The notes beneath the pieces were generated by a model that was not told the origin of the DNA, made no database searches, and saw only the letters and a list, made by a program, of their open reading frames with translations. From JBKHDT01 sp046541195 (GTDB lineage: Bacteria; Pseudomonadota; Gammaproteobacteria; Halothiobacillales; Halothiobacillaceae): 20,946 nt of DNA. The stretch spans positions 1-20,946 of the forward strand of contig JBKHDT010000041.1 in assembly GCA_046541195.1 (NCBI GenBank). Reading direction: 5' to 3'. A program made the position numbers and the translations under genes. Positions 6,902 to 15,393 of the stretch are shown one piece after another (position 1 is the stretch's first letter; each line of letters begins with the position of its first letter).

Positions 6902-8104
6902 ATGGGTGGGAATTTCGATATCGTGATCGTCGGGGGCGGGATGGTCGGCAGCGTGCTGGCTCACGCCCTGGCGGACGACGGGTGGCAGGTGGCGGTGATC
7001 GAGGCCGCGCCGCAGGACAGTCCGAGCTTCGACGAGCGCGTGACTGCCCTCTCGGAAGGCTCCTGGCGCTACCTGGAGAGCCTGGGGCTGGTCACGGACC
7101 GCTTGCGTGCGCATGCGCAAGCCATCCGCGAGGTTCGGGTGTCCCAGCGCGGACATCCTGGCCTGACCCGGATCGGCGCGGACGAGATGGGCGTGGCCGC
7201 CCTGGGACGCGTGACCTGCAACCGGGCCTTGCGCGAGGCGCTGGAGTCGCGGCCGAGCTGGCAGGCCGTGCGCCGGCTGGAGCCGGCGCGTTTCGTTTCT
7301 TTCACGATGGACGACGACTCGGTGCGCGTGACCGCGCAAGCCGGCGAGGAACCATTGGTGTTGTCCGCACGGCTGCTGGTCGCGGCCGATGGCGTGCACA
7401 GCGCCGTGCGCGAGGCCGCCGGGCTTGGCGCACGGTTCCACGACTATGGACAGGATGCCGTGATCGCGCGGGTGCGACCCGGGCGTGCGCATGACGGAAT
7501 CGCCTTCGAGCATTTCACCGACAGCGGGCCGCTGGCCGTCCTGCCGATGACCGGGGGACTCTGCTCGGTGGTCCTGACCGTGTGGCGCGAGGACTCCGCC
7601 CAGTGGCAGTCGCTGTCGGACGACGAGTTTGCCCGGCGGTTGACCGCGCGCTTTGGCGGGCGACTCGGAGACCTCGCGGCCCGGCCGGGGCGGGCCGTTT
7701 ACCCGCTTGGGCTGAGCGAGGTCGAGCAGCTCACCTGCGGGCGGGTCGTGCTGGTCGGCAATGCCGCCCATGGGCTGCATCCGGTGGCCGGGCAGGGGTT
7801 CAATCTGTGCCTGCGCGACGTGCGCCACCTGGCCGATGCGCTGCGCCCGGCCCGAACCGCGGCCGATCCGGCCCGGCGCCACGGCGACCCCGGGGCAGCG
7901 GCCCCGCTGGCGCGCTGGGCGGACGGCCGCCGGGCGGATCACCGGCGGACCGTGCGCCTGACCGACAGCCTGGTCGGTGGTTTTTCCGGGCGCTCGGCGC
8001 TTGCCGGTCGCCTGCTCGGTCCGGTGCGCGGCCTCGGGTTGACGATGCTGGACAAGTGTCCGCCACTGAAACGGGGGCTGGCCCGTGTCACCATGGGGGT
8101 GTGA
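6902..8104 (+). CDS. ubiH: 2-octaprenyl-6-methoxyphenol hydroxylase
   Basis: This 400-residue FAD monooxygenase acts in aerobic ubiquinone synthesis. UbiH hydroxylates C1 of the ring as a peripheral membrane enzyme in the Ubi complex. Evidence is the N-terminal dinucleotide-binding motif IVIVGGGMVGS (residues 7-17), the AADGVHSAVRE segment, and the C-terminal FAD motif VGNAAHGLHPVAGQGFNLCLRDV. The form GNAA...FNLCLRDV is typical of UbiH rather than UbiI. The ATG at 6902 is chosen because GGAGG (6892-6896) is 5 bases upstream; a GTG at 6845 would add 19 residues not seen in the family. It is followed by ubiI after 3 bases. The C-terminal third has an Arg/Ala/Gly-rich stretch, ordinary for the GC content. 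Confidence 0.93.
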   Translation: MGGNFDIVIVGGGMVGSVLAHALADDGWQVAVIEAAPQDSPSFDERVTALSEGSWRYLESLGLVTDRLRAHAQAIREVRVSQRGHPGLTRIGADEMGVAALGRVTCNRALREALESRPSWQAVRRLEPARFVSFTMDDDSVRVTAQAGEEPLVLSARLLVAADGVHSAVREAAGLGARFHDYGQDAVIARVRPGRAHDGIAFEHFTDSGPLAVLPMTGGLCSVVLTVWREDSAQWQSLSDDEFARRLTARFGGRLGDLAARPGRAVYPLGLSEVEQLTCGRVVLVGNAAHGLHPVAGQGFNLCLRDVRHLADALRPARTAADPARRHGDPGAAAPLARWADGRRADHRRTVRLTDSLVGGFSGRSALAGRLLGPVRGLGLTMLDKCPPLKRGLARVTMGV

Positions 8105-8107
8105 GCA

Positions 8108-9328
8108 ATGACGATCGAAACCGTGGACGTGATCGTGGTCGGCGGCGGCATGGTCGGCATGGCGCTGGCTGCCGACCTGGTGAGCACCGGGCTTGAGGTG
8201 GCCGTGGTCGAGCGGGACGAGCCGGCTCCCTACGATCCCGAGCAGCCCCATGATTTGCGCGTCTCGGCAATCAGTCCGGCCTCCCGCGGATTTCTCGAGG
8301 CCATTGGGGCCTGGGCGCGCCTGCAGCAGATGCGCCTGTGTCCCTATCGGCGCATGCGGGTCTGGGACCGGGCCGGAAGCGGGCAGGCCCGCTTCGACGC
8401 CGCCGACATCGGGGAACCCGTGCTCGGGCACATCGCGGAAAACCGCCTGGTCCGGCTGGCGATCTGGCAGCAGGCGATTGCGGCCGACAACCTGCGCCTG
8501 TGCACCGGAAGTGCGCCGCAGGCGCTGACGGTGGACACCGAAGGGGTCACCCTGACTCTGGCAGATGGCGCGGGCCTGCGTGGTCGGCTGCTGGTCGGGG
8601 CCGATGGTGCCAACTCCTGGGTGCGCCGCGCGGCGCGGATCGGCGACACGGCCTGGGACTACGATCAGCACGCGCTGGTGCTCTCGGTACGCACGGCCTA
8701 TCCCCAGCAGGACATCACCTGGCAGCGCTTTGCGCCTCACGGGCCGGAGGCCTTCCTGCCACTGCCCGGCCCCCATGCCTCGCTCGTCTGGTACGACGAC
8801 CCCGATACCGTGGCCCGGCTGGATTCGATGTCCGACGAGCCGTTGCTCGAGGCGCTGCACCTGCAGTTCCCGGACGAGCTGGGTCGGATCGAGCGGATCG
8901 AGGCCCGCGGCAGCTTTGCCATCCGGCGAATGCACGCGCATGCCTATGCACGTCCACGGGTCGTCCTGGCGGGTGATGCGGCCCACACCATCCATCCGCT
9001 GGCCGGGCAGGGCGTCAACCTGGGGTTCATGGATGCGGCGGTGCTTGCCGATACGATTCGCCGGGCGGCCCGGTCTTCGGAGGACATCGGCAGCCTGCGG
9101 GTGCTGCGGCGCTACGAGCGGGCGCGCAAGGGGGACAACCATGCCGTGCAGGGCGCGATGGACCTCTTTCACCGGGGGTTTCGCCCGAAGGACCCGGTGC
9201 TGCGCCTGGCACGCAATCTGGGATTGGATCTGGTCGATCGGCTGCCGCCACTCAAGCGTGAGATCGAGCGCCTGGCCACCGGGCGCCGGCAATCGCTGCC
9301 GGCCTCAAGCCGCGGGGCACGCGTTTGA
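8108..9328 (+). CDS. ubiI: UbiI/VisC-type ubiquinone-biosynthesis hydroxylase
   Basis: This 406-residue paralogue of UbiH most likely hydroxylates C5 of the polyprenylphenol ring (UbiI). Diagnostic parts are VIVVGGGMVGMALAADL (from residue 8), VGADGANSWVRRAA, and LAGDAAHTIHPLAGQGVNLGFMDAAVL. The GDAAHTIHPLAGQGVNLGF wording is typical of UbiI and UbiF. The position after pepP and ubiH matches visC/ubiI of E. coli. UbiF (C6 hydroxylase) cannot be fully excluded from motifs alone. The start is 3 bases after the ubiH stop, with only a weak G-rich Shine-Dalgarno sequence, so translation is probably coupled. Its TGA overlaps the TTG start of the next gene. Confidence 0.88.
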   Translation: MTIETVDVIVVGGGMVGMALAADLVSTGLEVAVVERDEPAPYDPEQPHDLRVSAISPASRGFLEAIGAWARLQQMRLCPYRRMRVWDRAGSGQARFDAADIGEPVLGHIAENRLVRLAIWQQAIAADNLRLCTGSAPQALTVDTEGVTLTLADGAGLRGRLLVGADGANSWVRRAARIGDTAWDYDQHALVLSVRTAYPQQDITWQRFAPHGPEAFLPLPGPHASLVWYDDPDTVARLDSMSDEPLLEALHLQFPDELGRIERIEARGSFAIRRMHAHAYARPRVVLAGDAAHTIHPLAGQGVNLGFMDAAVLADTIRRAARSSEDIGSLRVLRRYERARKGDNHAVQGAMDLFHRGFRPKDPVLRLARNLGLDLVDRLPPLKREIERLATGRRQSLPASSRGARV

Positions 9329-10167
9329 AGGATCGTCGGCGTCACCGGTATTATGCGCTCGGGCAGCTGCTCGGCTTCGCCGGGGTCCCGCGTTGGGAGA
9401 ATGCACGGGCGCGAACGGCCGCCAGCCTGTTCGAGATCCCGATCATGTTGCTGGTGTTCTGGCTTCCGGTGCAGTGGTATCTGGAAGGGCACGAGCTGAT
9501 TGATGCCGGTTTGGCCACGCACATTGATCAGGGCATTTGGGCGCTGTTCCTCCTTGAGCAGGTCGTGCTGCTTGCACTGGTCGACGAGCGGCGGGACTAC
9601 CTTCGGGCGAACTGGCTGAATGTCAGCATCGTGACCGTCGGACTGCCACTGATCCTTCTGGGCCAGGGGGCCTTCGTGCTGGCCTTGCGCCTGCTGCGTG
9701 TGCTGATCATCATCGGCATGATCGTGCGGGTCGGTCGGCGCTACTTTCTGGAGCTTGCGCGTCATTCGCTTGCAGCCGTCTTCTTCCTGACCCTGTTCGT
9801 GGTGATGGTCTCCGGAGCCCTGATGCCGCATATGGAGCCGGAGACCTTCGAGGATTTCTGGGCGGCCGCCTGGTGGGCGCTGGTCACCATGGCCACGGTC
9901 GGTTACGGTGATCTGGTGCCGGTTACGGACAGCGGACGCGCCTTTGCGGTCGGGTTGATTCTTTTTGGCGTGAGCCTGATGGCCATGATGAGTGCGGCGA
10001 TTGCCGCCTTTCTGGTCGGCTTGCGGGTGGATCTGATCACCGAGGTGGACATGGCCGCCGACTCGCGGATCGAAAAATCACTCAACCGCATTCAGGATCG
10101 GCTGGACGAAATTGACAAGCGCCTTGAGCGGATCGAGAAGGGGCGCCGGGGTCGATACAACTTTTGA
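9325..10167 (+). CDS. Voltage-gated-like potassium channel protein
   Basis: This 280-residue inner-membrane protein has the layout of a six-helix ion channel. Predicted helices lie near residues 34-53, 70-87, 97-113, 116-136 (S4-like, arginines at 122, 125 and 135 with hydrophobic residues between), 147-167 and 206-232. The pore loop carries the potassium selectivity filter TVGYGD (191-196). The C-terminus (about 244-275) is a charged amphipathic helix (RIQDRLDEIDKRLERIEK) that probably forms a tetramerising coiled-coil. The start is a TTG overlapping the ubiI stop as TTGA, with no strong Shine-Dalgarno sequence; an ATG start would lie inside the first helix and truncate it. Potassium selectivity follows from the filter; gating is inferred. 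Linkage to ubiquinone genes by overlap is noteworthy. Confidence 0.87.
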   Translation: MKDRRRHRYYALGQLLGFAGVPRWENARARTAASLFEIPIMLLVFWLPVQWYLEGHELIDAGLATHIDQGIWALFLLEQVVLLALVDERRDYLRANWLNVSIVTVGLPLILLGQGAFVLALRLLRVLIIIGMIVRVGRRYFLELARHSLAAVFFLTLFVVMVSGALMPHMEPETFEDFWAAAWWALVTMATVGYGDLVPVTDSGRAFAVGLILFGVSLMAMMSAAIAAFLVGLRVDLITEVDMAADSRIEKSLNRIQDRLDEIDKRLERIEKGRRGRYNF

Positions 10168-10389
10168 CGTGCAATGCCGGGTTGCGGGTCGGGTCCGGTC
10201 GGCCACGGATTTTCTGCACGAAGCCAATCATGGCCCCGCGGGCTTGGCGCCAGCTGTCACGCCTGCTGGCGAAACCCGCGTGCAGCAACGCCCGGGCCGA
10301 TACCTGCCCGATCCGGGCCATGCGAGCCAATTCAGGCGCGCGCCATGGTGTGTCGCCGCATCCACGCCTGAGTCGGGCATCTTTATGCG

Positions 10390-10432
10390 AAAGCAAGCAA
10401 AGAGGCCGTCGCGGCAACCCGCGACGGCCTCT
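10390..10432 (-). terminator. Intrinsic terminator after xfp
   Basis: A perfect 14-bp stem (AGAGGCCGTCGCGG, 10401-10414, with its complement at 10419-10432) has a 4-base loop. On the minus strand it is followed by TTGCTTGCTTT, so it ends the ackA-xfp transcript about 70 bases past the xfp stop. On the plus strand no T-tract follows, so it is less likely to stop transcripts from the channel gene. The rest of the 10168-10503 convergent gap shows only a possible remnant of the dispersed repeat near 10208. Confidence 0.88.
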
Positions 10433-10503
10433 CGCATGGGACAGCCCAAGGGCTGTCACGGCTCGTGGACCGGCTCCTGTGCGCCGGCCCGGTCGCGAAT
10501 GAT

Positions 10504-12894
10504 TCAGCCGGTGGTGTAGGGCCAGTACCAGTCCCGGACCTCCGGCATGTCCTCGCCGTACTTCTGGATGTACTGCTTGTGGTCGACGAGCTTCTCCGCG
10601 AGCATCTGCTTGAGGTAGGCGGCCTTGGCACCGAGCTGCGGCAGGCGGTCGACCACGTCCATTACCAGGTGGTAGCGATCCAGGTCGTTCATCACCACCA
10701 TGTCGAAGGGCGTGGAGGTCGTGCCCTCTTCCTTGTAGCCGCGCACATGCAGATTGTGGTGGTTGGTGCGCCGGTAGGTCAGCCGGTGGATCAGCCAGGG
10801 ATAGCCGTGGTAGGCGAAGATGATCGGCTTGTCCCGGGTGAACAGGGTATCGAACTCCCGGTCGGTCATGCCGTGCGGATGTTCGCTGTTCGGTTGCAGC
10901 TTCATCAGGTTGACGACGTTGACGACCCGGATCTTGATTTCCGGCAGGTGCTGGCGCAGCAGGTCCACCGCCGCCAGGGTCTCCATGGTCGGCACGTCAC
11001 CGGCGCAGGCCATGACCACATCCGGCTCGCTGCCCTGATCGTTGCTGGCCCAGCCCCAGATGCTCGCCCCGGCGGTGCAGTGCTTGACGGCTGCGTCCAT
11101 GTCAAGGTACTGCAGCGCCGGCTGCTTGCCCGCAACGATCACGTTGATGTAGTTGCGCGAGCGCAGGCAGTGATCGCCCACCGACAGCAGGGTGTTGGTA
11201 TCCGGTGGCAGGTAGACGCGGATCACGTCGGCCTTCTTGTTGATCACGTGATCGATGAAGCCGGGGTCCTGGTGCGAAAAGCCGTTGTGATCCTGGCGCC
11301 AGACGTGGCTGGTCAGCAGGTAGGTCATCGAGGCGATCGGCGAGCGCCAGGGAATTTCCTGGGTCGTCTTCAGCCACTTGGCGTGCTGGTTGAACATCGA
11401 GTCGATGATGTGGATGAAGGCCTCGTAGCAGGAAAAGAAGCCGTGCCGCCCGGTCAGGAGATAACCTTCCAGCCAGCCCTGGCAGGTATGCTCTGAGAGG
11501 ATCTCCATGACCCGCCCGTCCACGGACAGGTTGTCGTCATAGTCATGTTTTTCGGCGTTCCAGGCCCGCTTGCTGACCTCGAATACGGCGTCGATCCGGT
11601 TCGAGGCGGTCTCGTCCGGTCCGAAGATCCGGAAATTGCGGCTGTCCATGTTCCGGCGCATCACGTCGCGCAAAAAGTAGCCCAGATGACGGGTGGCCTC
11701 GGCGATGCGGGTGCCGGGCTTGTCGACGTCTACGGCGTAGTCCCGGAAGTCCGGCATGCGCAGCGGCTTGAGCAGCAGGCCGCCATTGGCATGGGGGTTG
11801 GCCGACATGCGCCGGTTGCCCTTCGGGGCAATTTCGGCGATCTCGGGCTTCAGGGCGCCACGCTCGTCGAACAGCTCCTCGGGGCGATAGCTGCGCAGCC
11901 ATTCCTCCAGCATCCGCATGTGATCGGGCTTGTCCCGAACGGCGGAGAAGGGGACCTGGTGCGAGCGCCAGAAGTCCTCGGTCTTCTTGCCGTCCACTTC
12001 TTTCGGGCCCGTCCATCCCTTGGGGGTGCGCAGGATGATCATCGGCCAGCGCGGGCGTGTGCAGTCCCCTTCCTCGCGGGCACGGAACTGGATCGCGGCG
12101 ATCTCGTCGAGCGCGCGGTCCATGGTCTCGGCCATCTTGCGGTGCATTTCGGCCGGGTCAGAACCCTCGACGGTGTACGGCTCGTAGCCGTAACCGCGCA
12201 TCAGCGATTCCAGCTCGTCCTGGCCGATTCGGGCAAGCACCGTGGGGTTGGCGATCTTGTAGCCGTTCAGGTGCAGGATCGGCAACACCGCGCCATCGGT
12301 GGCCGGGTTGAGGAACTTGTTGGAATGCCAGGCGGTGGCCAGCGGGCCGGTCTCGGCTTCGCCGTCGCCCACCACGGTGCAGACGACCAGGTCCGGGTTG
12401 TCGAAGGCGGCCCCAAAGGCGTGAGAAAGGGCGTAACCGAGCTCGCCGCCCTCGTGGATGGAGCCGGGAGTTTCCGGGGCCACGTGACTTGGAATGCCGC
12501 CGGGGAAGGAGAACTGCTTGAACAGCCGCTTCATGCCCTGGAGATCCTGCGAGATGTCCGGGTAGGTCTCGCTGTAGGTGCCTTCAAGCCAGGTGTTCGC
12601 CACCAGGCCCGGACCGCCGTGGCCGGGGCCGGCGATGTAGATCGCGTTCAGGTCGCGCTCGCGGATCAGCCGGTTCATGTGCACGTAGATGAAGTTCAGG
12701 CCCGGCGTGGTGCCCCAGTGGCCCAGCAGCCGCGGCTTGATATGCTCCGGCGCCAGCGGATGCATCAGCAGCGGGTTGTCCATCAGGTAGATCTGGCCTA
12801 CCGAAAGGTAGTTGGCGGCACGCCACCAGGCATCCATGCGTTGCAGCTCGTCCTCGGGCAGCGCCGTGGCGCCGGCCTGGTGTTTCTTGCTCAT
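10504..12894 (-). CDS. xfp: Xylulose-5-phosphate/fructose-6-phosphate phosphoketolase
   Basis: This 796-residue thiamine-diphosphate enzyme splits xylulose 5-phosphate or fructose 6-phosphate with phosphate to give acetyl phosphate plus glyceraldehyde 3-phosphate or erythrose 4-phosphate. Family marks are GPGHGGPG (89-96), HEGGELGYALSHAFG (147-161) and the ThDP/Mg-binding GDGEAETGPLATAWHSNKFLNP (176-197). LHLNGYKIANPTVL follows. Length is typical (about 790-800). The ATG at 12894 overlaps the ackA stop (ATGA), and GAGGA lies about 9 bases upstream. With ackA it forms a short route from sugar phosphates to acetate and ATP without loss of carbon as CO2. Whether it prefers X5P or F6P cannot be told from sequence. 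Confidence 0.96.
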   Translation of the reverse strand: MSKKHQAGATALPEDELQRMDAWWRAANYLSVGQIYLMDNPLLMHPLAPEHIKPRLLGHWGTTPGLNFIYVHMNRLIRERDLNAIYIAGPGHGGPGLVANTWLEGTYSETYPDISQDLQGMKRLFKQFSFPGGIPSHVAPETPGSIHEGGELGYALSHAFGAAFDNPDLVVCTVVGDGEAETGPLATAWHSNKFLNPATDGAVLPILHLNGYKIANPTVLARIGQDELESLMRGYGYEPYTVEGSDPAEMHRKMAETMDRALDEIAAIQFRAREEGDCTRPRWPMIILRTPKGWTGPKEVDGKKTEDFWRSHQVPFSAVRDKPDHMRMLEEWLRSYRPEELFDERGALKPEIAEIAPKGNRRMSANPHANGGLLLKPLRMPDFRDYAVDVDKPGTRIAEATRHLGYFLRDVMRRNMDSRNFRIFGPDETASNRIDAVFEVSKRAWNAEKHDYDDNLSVDGRVMEILSEHTCQGWLEGYLLTGRHGFFSCYEAFIHIIDSMFNQHAKWLKTTQEIPWRSPIASMTYLLTSHVWRQDHNGFSHQDPGFIDHVINKKADVIRVYLPPDTNTLLSVGDHCLRSRNYINVIVAGKQPALQYLDMDAAVKHCTAGASIWGWASNDQGSEPDVVMACAGDVPTMETLAAVDLLRQHLPEIKIRVVNVVNLMKLQPNSEHPHGMTDREFDTLFTRDKPIIFAYHGYPWLIHRLTYRRTNHHNLHVRGYKEEGTTSTPFDMVVMNDLDRYHLVMDVVDRLPQLGAKAAYLKQMLAEKLVDHKQYIQKYGEDMPEVRDWYWPYTTG

Positions 12895-14105
12895 GTGGTT
12901 TTTTCCTCGCTTTGAATCGTTTCCAATGCCTGGCGGGCGATTTCCCTTTCCTCGTCGGTCGGGATCACCAGAATGCTCGCCCGGCTCGAAGCCGCGCTGA
13001 TCACGCCATTGAACTTCTCGGGCTTTTCATTAGCCTGCTTGTCGACAACATAGCCCAGGTTGTCGAGTCCTGCACAGACCGCCGAGCGGATCGCCGCGTC
13101 GTGCTCGCCGATGCCGGCCGTGAAGACCAGGGCATCGACCTGGCCAAGTATTGCCGTATAGGCGCCCAGATACTTGCGAATCCGATGCACGAACACGTCC
13201 AGGGCCAGCTGCGCGTCCCGGTCGCCTTCGCCGGCCCGCCGGTGAATCGCGCGCAGGTCGTTCTCGCCGCAAATGCCCTTGAGTCCGCTGTGATGATTCA
13301 GCAGGTCATCGAGCCGCGCCGCATCGATGCCGGTTCGAGCCTGCAGAAAAGTCAGAATGGCCGGGTCGATGTCGCCGCAACGGCTGCCCATGACGAGCCC
13401 CTCCAGGGGTGTGAAGCCCATCGAGGTTTCGACGCTTCGCCCCCCACGAACCGCGGTCATGCTGGCGCCGCTGCCCAGGTGCGCCACGATCAGGTTGAGT
13501 TCTCCGACCGGGCGTGCGAGGCGCTGCGCCGTGGCGCGGACCACGGCCGAAACCGATATGCCGTGAAAGCCGTAACGCCGAATGCCATGTTCGCGGCAAA
13601 GCGAGGCCGGCAGGGCGTAATGACGGGCTGCGGGAGGCAGGTCATGATGGAAGGCGGTGTCGAAAACCGCGACCTGCGGGACTTCCGGCCAGTGTGCCTG
13701 CAGGTGTTCGATGCAACTGACCGCCACCGGATTGTGCAGGGGGGCAAGCGCGGAAAGTGCGCGCAATGCCGCGAGATTCTCGGCGTTGATGCGCGTGGCG
13801 GCATGGAAGTGCTCGCCGCCGTGGACCACGCGGTGGCCGACTGCCGCCGGCGGGTCGGCCGGGTCGATCCGCCCGTTGCTTTCGAGGGCCTGAAGGGCGT
13901 GGGTCAACGCCGCGTCGTGATCGGGCAGCGGCTCGGTCCGCAGCGCGTCGCCATCGACATGCAGCACCGCCCCGCGGTCCTCGCCAATGTGTTCGACAAG
14001 CAGGTCGCAGTGCTGATCGTCCGGGCCGAGGAGGCGGATCTTCAATGACGAAGAGCCGGCATTGACCGCCAGGACTTGGGTCGGGAACGTCATCGCTCTG
14101 GTCAT
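12891..14105 (-). CDS. ackA: Acetate kinase
   Basis: This 404-residue enzyme interconverts acetyl phosphate plus ADP with acetate plus ATP. The ASKHA-fold motifs are present: VNAGSSSLK near the N-terminus, GHRVVHGGEHF, GFHGISVSAV, VAHLGSGASMTAV, SMGFTPLEGLVMGSRCGDIDP and VFTAGIGEHDAAIR. Two starts are possible, ATG 14105 and ATG 14093 (4 codons shorter). The shorter form places about 10 residues before the VNAGSSS asparagine, close to E. coli AckA; neither has a strong Shine-Dalgarno sequence. It is the first gene of an ackA-xfp operon with a 4-base overlap. No phosphotransacetylase gene is adjacent, consistent with acetyl phosphate being supplied by Xfp. Confidence 0.95.
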   Translation of the reverse strand: MTRAMTFPTQVLAVNAGSSSLKIRLLGPDDQHCDLLVEHIGEDRGAVLHVDGDALRTEPLPDHDAALTHALQALESNGRIDPADPPAAVGHRVVHGGEHFHAATRINAENLAALRALSALAPLHNPVAVSCIEHLQAHWPEVPQVAVFDTAFHHDLPPAARHYALPASLCREHGIRRYGFHGISVSAVVRATAQRLARPVGELNLIVAHLGSGASMTAVRGGRSVETSMGFTPLEGLVMGSRCGDIDPAILTFLQARTGIDAARLDDLLNHHSGLKGICGENDLRAIHRRAGEGDRDAQLALDVFVHRIRKYLGAYTAILGQVDALVFTAGIGEHDAAIRSAVCAGLDNLGYVVDKQANEKPEKFNGVISAASSRASILVIPTDEEREIARQALETIQSEEKTT

Positions 14106-14433
14106 GGACTCGACATCAGTGCTGCACGATATCTGGAACGCATGACCCTACCCTAACAATATGACAGCCTGAAGTCATGGGGGTGCCAGGCAGGATGGCC
14201 CGGCCCCTCGTGACGGGCCGGTGCAACTGCATCCGGGCATGCCGATGCTCCGGATAATCCGGCAGCGGGGCTGAACGCGTTTCGGGAATCTCTGTACGAA
14301 GTCATCCGTGGTCCTGTCCGGCAGCGAACCGGCAGGTCACGGCCCGGACCGTGCGATTGGCTGGCTGGGGCCAGGGTGCGGCAGGGCTTTCACGGCCCCG
14401 GACGGCAAGGTCTGCGCCCGTGCAGGTCTTGCC
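14106..14433. promoter_or_regulatory. Intergenic region between fabH and the ackA-xfp operon
   Basis: This 328-bp gap should hold the ackA promoter and the end of the fabH transcript. Visible structures are an inverted repeat ATGAC-8-GTCAT (14161-14178), a GC-rich hairpin with a perfect 7-bp stem (CCGGCCC 14200-14206, GGGCCGG 14215-14221), and a short palindrome CCGGATAATCCGG around 14250. None is followed by a T-tract. I cannot name a regulator, and no clear -35/-10 pair stands out. Confidence 0.35.
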
Positions 14434-15393
14434 TCAGTAGCGCAGCAGGGCGGAGCCCCAGGTGAATCCGCCGCCGAAGGCTTCCATCAGCACGGTTTCG
14501 CCGCGCCGTATGCGCCCGTCGCGCACCGCCACGTCCAGGGCCAGGGGAATTGATGCGGCGGACGTGTTGCCGTGCCGGTCGACGGTCACCACGACCCGGT
14601 CCATCGACATGCCGAGCTTGCGTGCGGTGGCCTGGATGATCCGGATGTTTGCCTGGTGAGGAACCAGCCAGTCGATCTCGCCGCGGTCCATGTCATTGGC
14701 CTGCAGGGTCTCATCCACAATGCGTCCCAGCGTGTTCACGGCCATGCGGAAGACCTCGTTGCCACGCATCTCGATGTAGGACCGTCCCTCGGCCAGAGGG
14801 TCCTCGGACTGCGTGACCGTGGTCAGCAGGTTGTCGTAGCTGCCATCGGCATGAAGATGGGTACTGATGATGCCCGTTTCAGTGTCCGCCTCCAGAACCA
14901 CGGCACCGGCGCCATCGGCGAACAGCACGCAGGTGGTGCGATCGGTCCAGTCGACAATCCGGGACAGGGTTTCGGCGCCCACCACCAAAGCGCATCGAGC
15001 CGCCCCGGTGCGAATGAACTTGTCCGCGATGCCAAGGGCGTAGACAAAGCCGGTACAGACCGCCTGCACGTCAAAGGCGGCCGGGCCGTGGATACCGAGC
15101 CGTCCCTGCAGCAGGCAGGCGGTCGAGGGGAACACCCGGTCAGGCGTCGTGGTGGCGACAATCAGCAGGTCCACTTCGGCGGGCAGGCGACCCGCGGCTT
15201 CCAGCGCCCGGCGTGCAGCGACCTCGGCCAGCGCGGTGGTACCTTCGCCTTCGGAAACCACATGCCGCTGCTCGATGCCGGTGCGTTCGCGGATCCAGGC
15301 ATCGCTGGTGTCCACCATCCGCTCGAGGTCGAGGTTGGTCAGTACCTTTTCGGGAAGGCAGCTGCCCGTGCCGGTTATTCGGGCGTAGCTCAT
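14434..15393 (-). CDS. fabH: 3-oxoacyl-ACP synthase III
   Basis: This 319-residue condensing enzyme joins acetyl-CoA to malonyl-ACP to start type II fatty-acid synthesis. The catalytic triad is complete: C113 (AVCTGFVYALG), H246 (VPHQANIRI) and N276 (DRHGNTSAA). It also shows FADGAGAVVLE and the C-terminal EAFGGGFTWGSALLRY typical of KAS III. Length matches E. coli FabH (317). The ATG overlaps the plsX stop (ATGA), with AAGGA 7 bases upstream. The usual downstream fabD-fabG-acpP genes are missing; the next genes are the ackA-xfp pair, set off by a 328-bp gap. Confidence 0.96.
   Translation of the reverse strand: MSYARITGTGSCLPEKVLTNLDLERMVDTSDAWIRERTGIEQRHVVSEGEGTTALAEVAARRALEAAGRLPAEVDLLIVATTTPDRVFPSTACLLQGRLGIHGPAAFDVQAVCTGFVYALGIADKFIRTGAARCALVVGAETLSRIVDWTDRTTCVLFADGAGAVVLEADTETGIISTHLHADGSYDNLLTTVTQSEDPLAEGRSYIEMRGNEVFRMAVNTLGRIVDETLQANDMDRGEIDWLVPHQANIRIIQATARKLGMSMDRVVVTVDRHGNTSAASIPLALDVAVRDGRIRRGETVLMEAFGGGFTWGSALLRY

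Noticed and set aside
6569..9292. Long minus-strand open frame (907 codons) opposite pepP, ubiH and ubiI
   Set aside because: It is antisense to three well-supported genes in GC-rich DNA, where long shadow frames are expected. Its translation is rich in R, P, H and Q and has no domain pattern.
10200..10235. Possible degraded copy of the dispersed repeat after the channel gene
   Set aside because: Only the TTCTGCACGAAGCC part matches; the GATTCCC and GGGGCAT arms are missing.
11545..12915. Plus-strand open frame of 456 codons over xfp
   Set aside because: It is the exact antisense of conserved phosphoketolase coding sequence with shadow composition.
14260..14300. Another possible repeat copy on the minus strand in the fabH-ackA gap
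   Set aside because: GAGATTCCCGA matches, but the partner arm, loop and second hairpin do not.
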